Of a stretch of 64,000 nucleotides of DNA, positions 26,578 through 35,839 are shown in pieces. Source of the DNA: Syntrophobacteraceae bacterium (lineage in GTDB: Bacteria; Desulfobacterota; Syntrophobacteria; Syntrophobacterales; Syntrophobacteraceae). Position 1 is the first letter of the stretch. Every line of letters starts with the position of its first letter. The DNA lies in NCBI GenBank assembly GCA_025453975.1, contig JALOPI010000005.1, positions 32,023 to 96,022 on the forward strand. Direction: 5' to 3'. The position numbers and the translations under genes are program-made. The notes under the pieces were generated by a model that saw only the letters and a list, made by a program, of their open reading frames with translations, was not told the DNA's origin and searched no databases.

Positions 26578-27006
26578 ATGAAAACGAACAGCGCCAAGTT
26601 TGAACCGAGCCAGCGTAAATGGATCGTCGTGGATGCCGAGAATCAGGTTCTGGGGCGTTTGGCCACTCAGATCGCCATGAGGCTCCGCGGCAAGCACCTG
26701 CCCCACTTCACGCCCCATGTGGACCTAGGTGACTTCGTGGTGGTGTTGAACGCCGATAAGGTGCGCCTGACAGGCAACAAATGGGACCAGAAGGTGTACT
26801 ATCGCCACAGCGGCTATATGGGGGGGGTCAAGGAGACCGCCGCCCGGAAGCTCAATCAGGATAATCCCGAGCGGATGATCCGGCTGGCTGTGTGGGGAAT
26901 GCTGCCCAAGAACAGGCTGGGAAGAAAGCTCATCAAGAAGCTGAAAGTGTATCGCGGAGCCGAGCATCCGCATGAAGCACAGCAGCCCGTGGTGATGCAT
27001 TTCTAG
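26578..27006 (+). CDS. rplM: 50S ribosomal protein L13
   Basis: A 142-residue protein of standard L13 length. The conserved blocks are [39 protein letters not shown], the [13 protein letters not shown] segment, and [23 protein letters not shown]13 is an early-assembly protein of the large subunit. The ATG at 26578 follows CGGAGAG; a longer open frame starts inside the promoter and is not used. It is followed by rpsI, the usual bacterial pair. Confidence 0.97.
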   Translation: MKTNSAKFEPSQRKWIVVDAENQVLGRLATQIAMRLRGKHLPHFTPHVDLGDFVVVLNADKVRLTGNKWDQKVYYRHSGYMGGVKETAARKLNQDNPERMIRLAVWGMLPKNRLGRKLIKKLKVYRGAEHPHEAQQPVVMHF

Positions 27007-27052
27007 TCGATCACCGGGCTTTCAACGGATGCATGAGGGAGAGTGAAATCTG

Positions 27053-27445
27053 ATGGCCGAACAGCGTTTCTATGGAACAGGAAAACGTAAGACGGCGGTG
27101 GCGCGCGTCTGGCTTCAGCCCGGAACGGGAGTGGTCACCATCAACAAGCGGTCCCTGGACGCATACATCGACCGGGAGACGAGCAAGATGGTCATCACGC
27201 AGCCTTTGGTCATGACCGGCACTTACGGCAAGCTGGACGTCATGGTAAACGTATTCGGGGGTGGCGGATCCGGACAGGCTGGGGCCATCCGTCACGGGAT
27301 CTCCAAGGCTCTCCTGGAGTTCAATCCCGAATTCCGGGAGGTTCTCAAGCGTGCGGGCTTCATCACGCGGGATTCGCGGGTCAAGGAAAGAAAGAAGTAC
27401 GGGAGGCGGAGCGCGCGGGCCCGGTTCCAGTATTCGAAACGTTAG
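27053..27445 (+). CDS. rpsI: 30S ribosomal protein S9
   Basis: A 130-residue protein beginning [20 protein letters not shown], the S9 hallmark, with [20 protein letters not shown] and the basic C-terminal tail [17 protein letters not shown]. That tail reaches the P-site tRNA in the ribosome. It is co-transcribed with rplM; the 46-base spacer carries GAGGGAGAG before its ATG. Confidence 0.97.
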   Translation: MAEQRFYGTGKRKTAVARVWLQPGTGVVTINKRSLDAYIDRETSKMVITQPLVMTGTYGKLDVMVNVFGGGGSGQAGAIRHGISKALLEFNPEFREVLKRAGFITRDSRVKERKKYGRRSARARFQYSKR

Positions 27446-27648
27446 TGAGGCGGATGGTTCCGCCGACGTTGCGCATGACGCCGGTCGGCCAGCCACTCTG
27501 GAAGGAGATCCGTGGGGCTTGGGTCGGGATGAGCCCTCTCCCCGGGAGAAATGGTCCCTGGACCATCGCGGGGAATGGGCCGTAGCCAGGCCGTTGGAAC
27601 CACCAGCCCGTCTTCATAGCTCCATCCTTCAGCGACTTCGAATTCGAA

Positions 27649-27695
27649 GCACAAAGGGCACCGCGCTCACAGCGCCGTGCCCTTTGTGCCTTTTT
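27649..27695 (+). terminator. Intrinsic terminator before argC
   Basis: A perfect 13-bp stem (GCACAAAGGGCAC 27649-27661 with GTGCCCTTTGTGC 27677-27689) is followed by CTTTTT. It lies about 200 bases after rpsI and only 21 bases before the argC start codon. It may end the ribosomal-protein transcript. Its closeness to argC means the argC promoter must lie within or just after it, unless argC depends on read-through. Confidence 0.8.
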
Positions 27696-27715
27696 ACGGC
27701 AGGGAGACGAAAGGC

Positions 27716-28753
27716 ATGATACGCGTTGCCATAGCAGGAGCATCTGGTTACACGGGCTTCGAGCTGATTCGGATCCTCATGCAGCATCCCGAGGCTCGAC
27801 TGACGACCATCACATCCAGGGCACAGCTGGGGCAGCGCCTGGACAGTTTCTACCCTGCGCTCAAAGGTCATTGCGGACTGGTCTTTCAGGAGCCCGACCC
27901 CGCAATCCTGACCAGAGATGCGGATGTGGTCTTCACTGCCCTCCCCCACCAGGCCGCCATGGACACGGTCCCCGCCCTTCTGGACCGGGGAGTGAAGGTC
28001 GTCGACCTCAGCGCGGACTACCGCTTTCGAGACCCTGCCGTGTATGAGGCCTGGTATCAGCCCCACAAGACCCCGGAGCTTTCAGCCCGGGCGGTCTACG
28101 GCCTTCCAGAGGCTTACAGGGACGAAATACGCCGCGCCCCTCTGGTGGGGAATCCGGGCTGCTACCCCACCAGCATCATCCTCGGGGCGGCGCCCCTTCT
28201 GCGAAATGCCCTGATTCGTCCCGAGACTCTCATTGCCGACTCCAAGTCCGGCGTGTCCGGGGCCGGTCGCGGAGCCACGCTCGCCGTTCATTTTTGCGAG
28301 GTCAACGAGGGCTTCAAGGCCTACAAAGTGGGTGATCACCGGCACACCCCCGAGATCGAGCAGGAGCTGGGCAGGTTGGCTGGCAAGCCCGTGACCATCA
28401 ACTTCACTCCCCATCTGGTTCCCATGAGCCGGGGGATCCTGAGCACGGTGTACGCCACCCTGGAGGATGGAGCCACTCCTGAAAGGGTCGACGAGGCGTT
28501 CGAATCCTTCTATGGAGACGCCCCCTTCGTGCGCCTGTGCGAAAAAGGAGCCATGCCCTCAACGCTCCAGGTACGGGGCAGCAACTACTGCGACATCTGC
28601 TGGCGGGTCGACCCGAGAACGGGGCGCGTGATCGTCGTATCGGTCATCGACAATCTGACGCGCGGCGCATCGGGACAGGCGGTCTGCAACATGAATCTCA
28701 TGTGCGGACTGGCCGAAACGGCGGGGCTGCTGGCGCCCCCCTGGCAGCCCTAG
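27716..28753 (+). CDS. argC: N-acetyl-gamma-glutamyl-phosphate reductase
   Basis: Third step of arginine biosynthesis: NADPH-dependent reduction of N-acetylglutamyl phosphate to the semialdehyde. The 345-residue protein opens with the dinucleotide-binding IRVAIAGASGYTGFELIRIL and has the catalytic Cys in PLVGNPGCYPTS. Further blocks are SGVSGAGRGA and HRHTPEIEQELG. The ATG at 27716 (MIRVAIAG) follows AGGGAG and is preferred to a longer frame that reads through the terminator. It is the first gene of a run with truA, an aminotransferase and pgi. Confidence 0.93.
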   Translation: MIRVAIAGASGYTGFELIRILMQHPEARLTTITSRAQLGQRLDSFYPALKGHCGLVFQEPDPAILTRDADVVFTALPHQAAMDTVPALLDRGVKVVDLSADYRFRDPAVYEAWYQPHKTPELSARAVYGLPEAYRDEIRRAPLVGNPGCYPTSIILGAAPLLRNALIRPETLIADSKSGVSGAGRGATLAVHFCEVNEGFKAYKVGDHRHTPEIEQELGRLAGKPVTINFTPHLVPMSRGILSTVYATLEDGATPERVDEAFESFYGDAPFVRLCEKGAMPSTLQVRGSNYCDICWRVDPRTGRVIVVSVIDNLTRGASGQAVCNMNLMCGLAETAGLLAPPWQP

Positions 28754-28760
28754 GCCGCTC

Positions 28761-29573
28761 ATGCCCCATTATGATCTCCAGCAGAAGCGAAATTTCAAGC
28801 TGGTTCTGGAATACGACGGCTCGGGCTATCATGGCTGGCAGAGGCAGGCAGGGGTCCTCACCATCCAGGAGGTGCTGGAGCTTCGCATCGAGATCATGCT
28901 GGGAGCCCCCATTCGCGTGAGGGGCTCTGGGCGGACGGATGCCGGGGTGCACGCCCGGAGGCAGGTGGCCAATTTTTACGCTCGCACACGCCTGGAGCCC
29001 CGGGAGATCCAGCGGGGGCTGAACAGCCTCCTCCCTCCGGACATTGTGGTGCTCGAGGCCGAAGAGGTGGCGGACTCCTTTCACGCACGCTTTTCAGCCA
29101 CCGGCAAGACCTACGAGTACTGGATTCTCAACCGGGAGACACCGTCTGCCCTGGAGCGAAACCGGGCATGGCTGATCCGCCGGCATCTCATGCCGGAGCC
29201 GGTCGTGGAGTGCCTCCGACTCCTGGCGGGGAGCCACGACTTCGCGGCCTTCATGGCGGCTGGATCCTCCGTCAGGTCAACGGAGCGGACCCTCCATCGG
29301 GCGGAGCTGATCTTCCCCGATTCCGAGCACTGGGTGCTTCGTTTTGAGGCCAACGGTTTTTTGAGGCACATGGTCCGGAATCTAGTGGGCACCCTGGTGG
29401 ATGTGGGTAAAGGGAAGCTTGCCCCGGAAGGATTCAGGGAGATCATGAACAGCGGCGACCGGCGCCGTGCCGGGATGACGGCACCGGCTCACGGTCTTTT
29501 TTTGGTGGATGTCGCTTACGATATCCAAGGCCATCGGGACACACAGGGAGGGGAGGAGCATGAGGCTTGCTGA
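28761..29573 (+). CDS. truA: tRNA pseudouridine(38-40) synthase
   Basis: TruA converts uridines 38-40 of the tRNA anticodon arm to pseudouridine. The 270-residue protein contains LVLEYDGSGYHGWQRQ and the catalytic Asp in VRGSGRTDAGVHARRQVANF. The remaining blocks are KTYEYWI and FEANGFLRHMVRNLVGTLVDVG. It starts seven bases after argC. Its last codons overlap the start of the aminotransferase gene by 14 bases, so the three genes are probably one transcription unit. Confidence 0.95.
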   Translation: MPHYDLQQKRNFKLVLEYDGSGYHGWQRQAGVLTIQEVLELRIEIMLGAPIRVRGSGRTDAGVHARRQVANFYARTRLEPREIQRGLNSLLPPDIVVLEAEEVADSFHARFSATGKTYEYWILNRETPSALERNRAWLIRRHLMPEPVVECLRLLAGSHDFAAFMAAGSSVRSTERTLHRAELIFPDSEHWVLRFEANGFLRHMVRNLVGTLVDVGKGKLAPEGFREIMNSGDRRRAGMTAPAHGLFLVDVAYDIQGHRDTQGGEEHEAC

Positions 29574-30756
29574 AAGGGTGACTCGCATCCAGCCATCGGC
29601 AACCCTGGCCATCAACGCCAAAGCCAAGGCGCTGAAGGCCAAAGGGGCTCATATTGTCAATTTCGGAGTGGGAGAGCCGGATTTCGAGACCCCGGAGCAC
29701 ATTCGGGAAGCGGCCATTCAGGCCATCCGGGACGGCCACACACGCTACACCGCCGTCGGCGGCATCGACGAGCTGAAAGACGCCATTCGTCAAGTCATAC
29801 GGGACGATTATGGCCTGTCCTATCAGCGGGAGGAGGTCCTGGTCTCCTGCGGGGGCAAGCATGCCTTGTACAACCTTTTCCAGGCGCTCCTGGACCCCGG
29901 CGACGAGGTGATCATCCCCTCTCCTTACTGGGTGTCCTACCCAGACATGGTGGTCCTCACGGGAGCCCAGCCCGTCATCGTGCCCTGCTCCGAGGATGCG
30001 GGCTTCAAGCTGAAGCCCGAGGATCTTCAAGCGGCCATCAACGACCGCACCCGGATGCTCATCCTGAACAGCCCGTCCAATCCCACGGGGGCGCACTACA
30101 CGCCGTCCGAGCTGGCTGCCCTGGCGGAAGTCCTGACTCCCAGAGAGAACGTGCTCATCGTCTCGGATGACATCTATTACCGCATCCTCTTCAACGGTCA
30201 GGAGTGGGCCAACATCGCCATGGTTCAGCCCAGGCTTCAGCCCCGCACCTTCATCCTGAACGGGGTGAGCAAGACCTACTGCATGACGGGCTGGCGCATC
30301 GGGTACCTGCTGGGGGACGCCGGGGCCATCAAGGCGGCCACCAAGATTCAGAGCCAATCCACGAGCAATCCGTCTTCCATCGCCCAGTATGCCAGCGTGG
30401 CGGCGCTCCGCCAGCAGACGGGGGTGGTGCGGGAGATGGTGAAGGTTTTCGAGGAGCGCTGCCAATACGTCGTCGGCCGTCTGGCCGCAATGCCGGGCAT
30501 CACCTGTCCCAGGCCGGCCGGCGCCTTCTACGTTTTTCCGAGCTTCAGCCATTATTACGGACGCGGAGCGGGAGACCGCGTCATCCAGACATCCCTGGAC
30601 CTGGCGGATTATCTTATGGAATCCGCCCACGTGGCGGTGGTCCCGGGCGGGGCTTTCGGCGAGGACCGCTGCCTGCGGTTCTCCTATGCGCTTTCCCATG
30701 AGGACCTCAGGGAGGGATTCGATCGAGTGGCCAAAGCTCTCGAGGCATTGGCCTGA
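29560..30756 (+). CDS. aspC: PLP-dependent aspartate-type aminotransferase
   Basis: A class I aminotransferase of 398 residues, of the Ib subgroup common in thermophiles and anaerobes. It has VNFGVGEPDFETPEHIREAA, YTAVGGIDELKDAI, NSPSNPTGAHYTPSEL and the PLP lysine in NGVSKTYCMTGWRIGYLLG. The conserved Arg for substrate carboxylate is in CLRFSYALSHEDL. Aspartate is the usual substrate of this subgroup, with some acting on aromatic or prephenate-type substrates. The ATG at 29560 follows GGGGAGGAG. Confidence 0.88.
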   Translation: MRLAERVTRIQPSATLAINAKAKALKAKGAHIVNFGVGEPDFETPEHIREAAIQAIRDGHTRYTAVGGIDELKDAIRQVIRDDYGLSYQREEVLVSCGGKHALYNLFQALLDPGDEVIIPSPYWVSYPDMVVLTGAQPVIVPCSEDAGFKLKPEDLQAAINDRTRMLILNSPSNPTGAHYTPSELAALAEVLTPRENVLIVSDDIYYRILFNGQEWANIAMVQPRLQPRTFILNGVSKTYCMTGWRIGYLLGDAGAIKAATKIQSQSTSNPSSIAQYASVAALRQQTGVVREMVKVFEERCQYVVGRLAAMPGITCPRPAGAFYVFPSFSHYYGRGAGDRVIQTSLDLADYLMESAHVAVVPGGAFGEDRCLRFSYALSHEDLREGFDRVAKALEALA

Positions 30757-30804
30757 GAACCATGGGGCGGGGCTCGAAGCCGGAATGAGAGAGGGGGTCG
30801 GGAA

Positions 30805-32466
30805 ATGCTGAAAAAAATCAATCCCACCACCACCAGGAGCTGGGGTGAGCTGCAGCGTCATCGGGCCCGCATGGAGACCGTCTCCTTGCGGGAGCTTTTC
30901 GCCAGCGACCCGGGCCGGTTCGAGAAATACTCGATCCGCCTTGGCGACATCCTGTTGGATTACTCCAAGAACCTCCTCACCGACGATACCCTGGACCTCC
31001 TCATGGGGCTGGCTCGAGAGACCGAGGTCGGCGATGCCATCGCCAGCATGTTCAGGGGAGAGCCCATCAACGAAACCGAAGGGAGGGCGGTTCTCCATGT
31101 GGCTCTGAGGAACCGCGGAAGCCAGCCCTTCCTCGTGAACGGCCGGGACGTGATGCCGGACGTGCTGGCCGTCCTCGATAAAATGCGGATCTTTTCGGAC
31201 CGCATCGTATCGGGAGACTGGGAGGGATACACGGGAGAGGGAATCACGGACATCGTGAACATCGGCATCGGGGGCTCGGATCTGGGGCCGCTCATGGTCA
31301 CCGAGGCTTTACGCCCCTACTGGAAAAGCCACATCCGCTCCCATTTCGTCTCCAACGTGGACGGGACTCACCTGAGCGAGACCCTGAAAGGTCTTCGGGC
31401 GGAATCCACGCTCTTCATGATCGCGTCCAAGACATTCACCACCCAGGAGACCATGACCAACGCGTTCTCGGCCCGCGAGTGGCTCCTGGAGCGGGCCGGG
31501 GACTCATCAGCCGTGGCCCGGCATTTCGTGGCTCTCTCGACCAGCAGGGAGCGAGTGGCCCGGTTCGGCATCGACCTCGAGAACATGTTCGAGTTTTGGG
31601 ACTGGGTGGGAGGCCGCTACTCCCTCTGGTCGGCCATCGGGCTGTCCATCGCCTGTACCGTGGGATTCGAAAACTTTCTGGAGCTCCTTGAGGGTGCCCA
31701 TGAAATGGACCTCCATTTCCGATCGGAGCCCTTCGAGCGCAACCTGCCCGTTCTGCTGGCCATGATCGGGATCTGGCACACGAATTTCTTCGGGTGCCGC
31801 ACCGAGGCCATTCTACCCTACGACCAGTACATGCACCGGTTCGCGGCCTATTTTCAGCAGGGCAGCATGGAGAGCAACGGGAAGTCCGTGGATCGGAGAG
31901 GTTCCGTCGTGGGTTATTCGACGGGCCCCATCATCTGGGGGGAGCCGGGGACCAACGGCCAGCATGCCTTTTACCAGCTGATTCACCAGGGAACCCAGGT
32001 CGTGCCCTGCGATTTCCTGGCTCCCGCCATCAGCCACAACCCCCTCGGAGACCACCACCGGATCCTCCTTTCCAATTTCTTTGCCCAGACCGAGGCTCTG
32101 ATGAACGGCAAGACCAGGGACGAGGTCATTGCCGATCTCAGGACGGAAGGGAAATCCGAGGAAGAGGTACAGCGGTTGTGGCCTTACCGGGTATTTCAGG
32201 GCAGCCGTCCCACCAATTCCATTCTTTTCAGGCAGCTGACTCCGCGCACCCTCGGAAGTCTCATCGCCCTCTACGAGCATAAGATCTTCGTTCAGGGCGT
32301 GGTGTGGAACATCTTCAGCTTCGACCAGTGGGGGGTCGAGCTGGGCAAGCAGCTGGCCGGCCGAATCCTGCCCGAGCTGGCCGATGGAAGCCCCGTCTCG
32401 ACCCATGATGCCTCCACCAATGGCCTCATCAACGCTTATAAGGTCATGCGCTCAAGTGATGACTGA
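30805..32466 (+). CDS. pgi: Glucose-6-phosphate isomerase
   Basis: A 553-residue full-length enzyme interconverting glucose 6-phosphate and fructose 6-phosphate. It has the two family signatures: [18 protein letters not shown] with the substrate-phosphate segment [13 protein letters not shown], and [17 protein letters not shown] followed by [19 protein letters not shown] (catalytic Glu and His). The C-terminal lysine helix [14 protein letters not shown] is complete. The ribosome binding site GAGAGGGGGTCGGG precedes the ATG. It is the last gene of the argC run; a hairpin follows. Confidence 0.94.
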   Translation: MLKKINPTTTRSWGELQRHRARMETVSLRELFASDPGRFEKYSIRLGDILLDYSKNLLTDDTLDLLMGLARETEVGDAIASMFRGEPINETEGRAVLHVALRNRGSQPFLVNGRDVMPDVLAVLDKMRIFSDRIVSGDWEGYTGEGITDIVNIGIGGSDLGPLMVTEALRPYWKSHIRSHFVSNVDGTHLSETLKGLRAESTLFMIASKTFTTQETMTNAFSAREWLLERAGDSSAVARHFVALSTSRERVARFGIDLENMFEFWDWVGGRYSLWSAIGLSIACTVGFENFLELLEGAHEMDLHFRSEPFERNLPVLLAMIGIWHTNFFGCRTEAILPYDQYMHRFAAYFQQGSMESNGKSVDRRGSVVGYSTGPIIWGEPGTNGQHAFYQLIHQGTQVVPCDFLAPAISHNPLGDHHRILLSNFFAQTEALMNGKTRDEVIADLRTEGKSEEEVQRLWPYRVFQGSRPTNSILFRQLTPRTLGSLIALYEHKIFVQGVVWNIFSFDQWGVELGKQLAGRILPELADGSPVSTHDASTNGLINAYKVMRSSDD

Positions 32467-32872
32467 TTCCCACGGGAGAGACCATCACTATTTATTGACT
32501 AGCTCAAACATATTTGCTAAGGGAGAACCCGACGGGCGCATCGGTTCTCCCCCTCTTCGAGCTGAAACGATCATAAACGACTGACTGCTCACAGCCGGCT
32601 TCGCCAGCTCTCCCATTCCCTGCACCCTTGCGGGATCCGGATGTTGCTGCCCCGTCAGCATTCTTTCCATACCTTGTCGAAATTCATCATAATCCGTTCC
32701 AGGATCTGGCCCCGGCTTCACCGCAACAGGGAAGCCCGGGCCTTGTCTACCGGAGCGGACCGCAAATCCCAAAAAGGCTCGACGTCCGTCGGAAGGAGGT
32801 GAGGACACCAGCCATTGCCCAGGAAGCGCTCAGGTACGCATTGTCAATCCCATCCGAGAATCAGGAGGTCAC
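32467..32872. other. Intergenic stretch between pgi and the CoA-transferases
   Basis: I see no credible gene in these 406 bases. It holds the hairpin at 32521-32551 and a TTGACT (32495-32500) without a good -10 partner. A strong ribosome binding site (CAGGAGG) lies just before the first CoA-transferase. Short open frames here have no ribosome binding sites or recognisable sequence. The promoter of the CoA-transferase pair must lie within it but could not be pinned down. Confidence 0.4.
32521..32551 (+). terminator. Hairpin after pgi
   Basis: A 9-bp perfect stem GGGAGAACC (32521-32529) / GGTTCTCCC (32543-32551) with a 13-base loop lies 55 bases after the pgi stop. No T run follows, so it may be a pause or transcript-stabilising hairpin and not a true terminator. 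Confidence 0.35.
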
Positions 32873-34213
32873 ATGAGTCGAGAGGATTATCTTGCCTGGA
32901 CCAATCGAGAATTTGATGCGTCCAAAATCTTCGCCAAGCCGGAAGCCTTGCGGGGCATACGCATTCTTGAGCTTTGCACTTTGATCCTGGGTCCTGCCGT
33001 CCCCGATTATCTCGGGGAATTCGGAGCGGAAGTGATCAAGGTGGAGCTGCCTGGGGCAGGCGACACCATGCGCTCCGTCACCCCTTACGGAACCTTCTGG
33101 AAGAACGCCTCCATCGGGCAGCTTCCCCAGAACCACAACAAGTATCACATGGCCCTGGATGTTCGGGTTTCCATGGGAGCGGAGATATTCCGCAGGCTGG
33201 CCAAGCGGTGCGACGTGGTCGTCGAGAACCTGCGCGCGGGCACCATGGATCGATGGGGCATTGGATATGAACAGATCAGGGAGACGAACCCCGGCATCAT
33301 CTACATCGCCCTCAACGGGTTCGGACAGTGGGGCGCTTACGCCGAGGGGCGCGCCTCTTACGACGCCGTGGCCCAGACCGTCAGCGGCCTTCTGGCCACC
33401 ACGGGATTTCCGGGGCGTCTCCCCCTCAAGACCGGCGTATTCATAGGGGATTATTTCGGGGCCCAGCTGGGTGCCCTGTCGGTCCTGGCGGCCCTCCACT
33501 ACCGGGATCGGACCGGCCAGGGGCAGTTCATCGAGCTCTCCCAGGGAGAGGGCTTGATGCGCCTGCTGGATTGGAGCTGGATCTATTATTATCTCGAGAA
33601 ATACAACCGGCCTCGAACTGGAAACCGCGACCTGGCTATCTGCCCATCGGACGTCTTCATGTGCCAGGATGGTCCGGTGGCCCTGGCCGCAGCCCGGGAG
33701 GAAGAATTCAAGGGACTCTGCCAGGCCATGGGCAAGCCTGAAGTGGCCGAGGATCCTCGATTCAAGGATCTCCTCACGCGCTTGAAGGACGAAAACGCGT
33801 CGGCTCTCCTCGGCATCATTCGGGAATGGGCTCAAGGGAAGACCGTTGCCGAGGTGGATCAGCTGGGAGCAAAGTACGGCTTTGCGTCCTCTCCCATACT
33901 CACGGCCAAGGATCAGTATGAATCCCCCCACTTCCGGGCCCGGGCGTCGGTCTTCGAGTACGAGGACCCCATCTACGGGAAGATGGTGGAAGTCTGCTCC
34001 CCGGCCAAGCTTTCCAAGACCCCTGCCCGCCACAAATGGGCCAACAAGCCGGTCGGCATGGACAATGAATTCATCCTGCGCAAGTTTCTGGGGCTGCGCA
34101 CCTATCAGATCCAGGCCCTGGCCGATAAGAAGATCATCGGGAAATGGGTGGAGAATCCTCCGGGAAGAAAGCCGCCCGCGGACTGGGATGGCAAAGCCGG
34201 CATCATTTTCTAG
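32873..34213 (+). CDS. Type III (CaiB/BaiF) CoA-transferase, first of a tandem pair
   Basis: This 446-residue enzyme moves CoA between acyl groups through an enzyme-Asp thioester. The conserved blocks are IRILELCTLILGPAVPDYLGEFGAEVIKVE, CDVVVENLRAGTMDRWGIG, the catalytic-Asp region RASYDAVAQTVSGLLATTG, and ALHYRDRTGQGQFIELSQGEG. A strong ribosome binding site (AGGAGG) precedes the ATG. The second family member follows after 47 bases. Such tandem pairs can form heteromeric enzymes, as in benzylsuccinate CoA-transferase (BbsEF). The acid substrate here is unknown. Confidence 0.82.
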   Translation: MSREDYLAWTNREFDASKIFAKPEALRGIRILELCTLILGPAVPDYLGEFGAEVIKVELPGAGDTMRSVTPYGTFWKNASIGQLPQNHNKYHMALDVRVSMGAEIFRRLAKRCDVVVENLRAGTMDRWGIGYEQIRETNPGIIYIALNGFGQWGAYAEGRASYDAVAQTVSGLLATTGFPGRLPLKTGVFIGDYFGAQLGALSVLAALHYRDRTGQGQFIELSQGEGLMRLLDWSWIYYYLEKYNRPRTGNRDLAICPSDVFMCQDGPVALAAAREEEFKGLCQAMGKPEVAEDPRFKDLLTRLKDENASALLGIIREWAQGKTVAEVDQLGAKYGFASSPILTAKDQYESPHFRARASVFEYEDPIYGKMVEVCSPAKLSKTPARHKWANKPVGMDNEFILRKFLGLRTYQIQALADKKIIGKWVENPPGRKPPADWDGKAGIIF

Positions 34214-34260
34214 GACCCGAACAGGAATCCATTCCTACCGATCAAGAGGAGAGACCACGC

Positions 34261-35625
34261 ATGGAAATCCCTAAAATCACCACCGTGCTGCCTTTCGAAG
34301 ACTTTCCCGTGGAGGCCGACCGGACCTGGGTCGACTGGATTCACGACGCGGACGATCCCAAGAAGAACCATCTGAAGCCGGAAGCCCTGGACGACATCCT
34401 GGTCCTGGACGTCAGTGAAGGCAACATCGGAGCCCTCTTCGGCTCGTCCATCCTGGCCGAATTCGGCGCCGACGTCATCCGCATCGAGCCGCCCGAGGGG
34501 GACATCGCCCGGCAGTTCTCACCCTTCGGATATCAGTACAAGGGAACGGGCCTCGGCTATCTCATGGAAGGCCGAAACAAGTTTCACATCACCCTGAGCC
34601 TCGAAAAGCCCGAGGGCCAGGAGGCATTCCGGCGGCTGGCAGCTCAGGCGGATGTCGTCATCGAAGCCTTCAAGCCCGGCGTCATGGACGGATGGGGACT
34701 GAGCTATCGCTTTTTGAAGGAGATCAACCCGCGGCTCATCTACGCCAGCATTTACACCTACGGTCATTTCGGACCCGAGGCCGGCTGCGGCAAGCCGGAC
34801 TACGACATCTGCGATCAGGCCCGATCGGGAGTCATGGCCGTGACGGGCGAGCCCGTGGAGGAGGAGGGATCTCAGCCCTGGACCGTTCCCACCAAGGAAG
34901 GCAACTGGATGGGATGGTACGCAGGCGGCGCCTGGGCGGTCTTCGGGATCCTCACCGCACTTCACTACCGGCACATCACCGGAGAGGGGCAGATGGTGGA
35001 TGTGGCTCCTCCCGAGGCCGAGCTTCGCTTCTGCGATTATCATATTCAATACTATCACACCGTTCAGCAGCTGCGAGGGCTGGTGGGCGCCTACGACAGC
35101 GCCGTCTTCCCGTACACCATCATCAAGACCAAGGACGGCTACAGCTTCATTGCCGGCTTCAGCGACCCCAACTGGGAAGGCCTCACCAACATCATGAAGA
35201 ATCCGGAGCTGCGGGCCCAGTTCCCCAGCATTTTCGATCGCCTGAACAAGGCCAACCAGGCCGTCATCCACAAGGAGATCGAAAAATGGTCCGTCAACTA
35301 CACCAGCGACGAAGTGCTGGACATGGTTCAGGATTACGTGCTCAACCGCCGGGGTCCCGGCATCGTGGCCACCGCCAAGATGACGGACATCAAGGACACC
35401 TTCGAGGATGAAGCCTGGTGGGAGCGAGGCGTTTTCGACAAGGGCACGGATCCCTATTACGGCGATGTGGCTTTCCAGTGTCCCCCCTGGAAGATGACCC
35501 TGACGCCGGCCCGCGTCAAATGGATGTGCCGTCCCGTGGGCGGGGACAATGAGTATATCTTCATGAGATATCTGGGGATGGGAAAGGAAAAGCTCGATGA
35601 GCTGAAAAAGGCCGGGGCGGTCTGA
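34261..35625 (+). CDS. Type III (CaiB/BaiF) CoA-transferase, second of a tandem pair
   Basis: This 454-residue paralogue of the previous gene has matching landmarks: VLDVSEGNIGALFGSSILAE, FGADVIRIEPPEGDIARQFS, ADVVIEAFKPGVMDGWGLSY and the probable catalytic Asp in GKPDYDICDQARSGVMAVTG. LHYRHITGEGQMVDVAPPEA is also family-typical. Both copies keep the Asp, so each could be active alone, but their spacing and similar size suggest a two-subunit enzyme. The ATG at 34261 follows AAGAGGAGAG. An earlier open frame overlaps the upstream gene and is not favoured. The pair converges on a PAS kinase. Confidence 0.82.
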   Translation: MEIPKITTVLPFEDFPVEADRTWVDWIHDADDPKKNHLKPEALDDILVLDVSEGNIGALFGSSILAEFGADVIRIEPPEGDIARQFSPFGYQYKGTGLGYLMEGRNKFHITLSLEKPEGQEAFRRLAAQADVVIEAFKPGVMDGWGLSYRFLKEINPRLIYASIYTYGHFGPEAGCGKPDYDICDQARSGVMAVTGEPVEEEGSQPWTVPTKEGNWMGWYAGGAWAVFGILTALHYRHITGEGQMVDVAPPEAELRFCDYHIQYYHTVQQLRGLVGAYDSAVFPYTIIKTKDGYSFIAGFSDPNWEGLTNIMKNPELRAQFPSIFDRLNKANQAVIHKEIEKWSVNYTSDEVLDMVQDYVLNRRGPGIVATAKMTDIKDTFEDEAWWERGVFDKGTDPYYGDVAFQCPPWKMTLTPARVKWMCRPVGGDNEYIFMRYLGMGKEKLDELKKAGAV

Positions 35626-35670
35626 CGGCCCGTGGCCGAATTCCCCCGAGCCTCGACAGGAATCCGATTC

Positions 35671-35691
35671 GGGCGGGCATGAAGCCCGCCC
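35671..35691. repeat. Palindromic intergenic repeat, copy 1
   Basis: A perfect 8-bp stem GGGCGGGC / GCCCGCCC with loop ATGAA. It belongs to a family of similar GC-rich palindromes also seen at 35768-35793 and 42247-42270. Located between convergent genes, it may also serve as a terminator. Confidence 0.6.
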
Positions 35692-35767
35692 CTTGGTCCG
35701 ATGCGCAATTCCGTATCGGAACGAATGTTGATGGCTCTGCTTTGGAGTAGTCCGGAAGGTTCTTTCA

Positions 35768-35793
35768 TGGGGGCGGGCTGAACCCCGCCCCCA
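35768..35793. repeat. Palindromic intergenic repeat, copy 2
   Basis: A 10-bp stem TGGGGGCGGG / CCCGCCCCCA with loop CTGAAC. It shares the G5CG3...C3GC5 core with the other copies. It lies between the convergent CoA-transferase and PAS-kinase genes. Confidence 0.6.
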
Positions 35794-35839
35794 TCACCGC
35801 ACTGGTCGGAGTGTCGGAACGGCTTCTCGGCGGCGCATC

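Noticed and set aside
24385..26718. 777-codon minus-strand open frame across lptD
   Set aside because: Antisense shadow of lptD, whose signal peptide and barrel sequence are clear; the shadow also crosses the rplM promoter.
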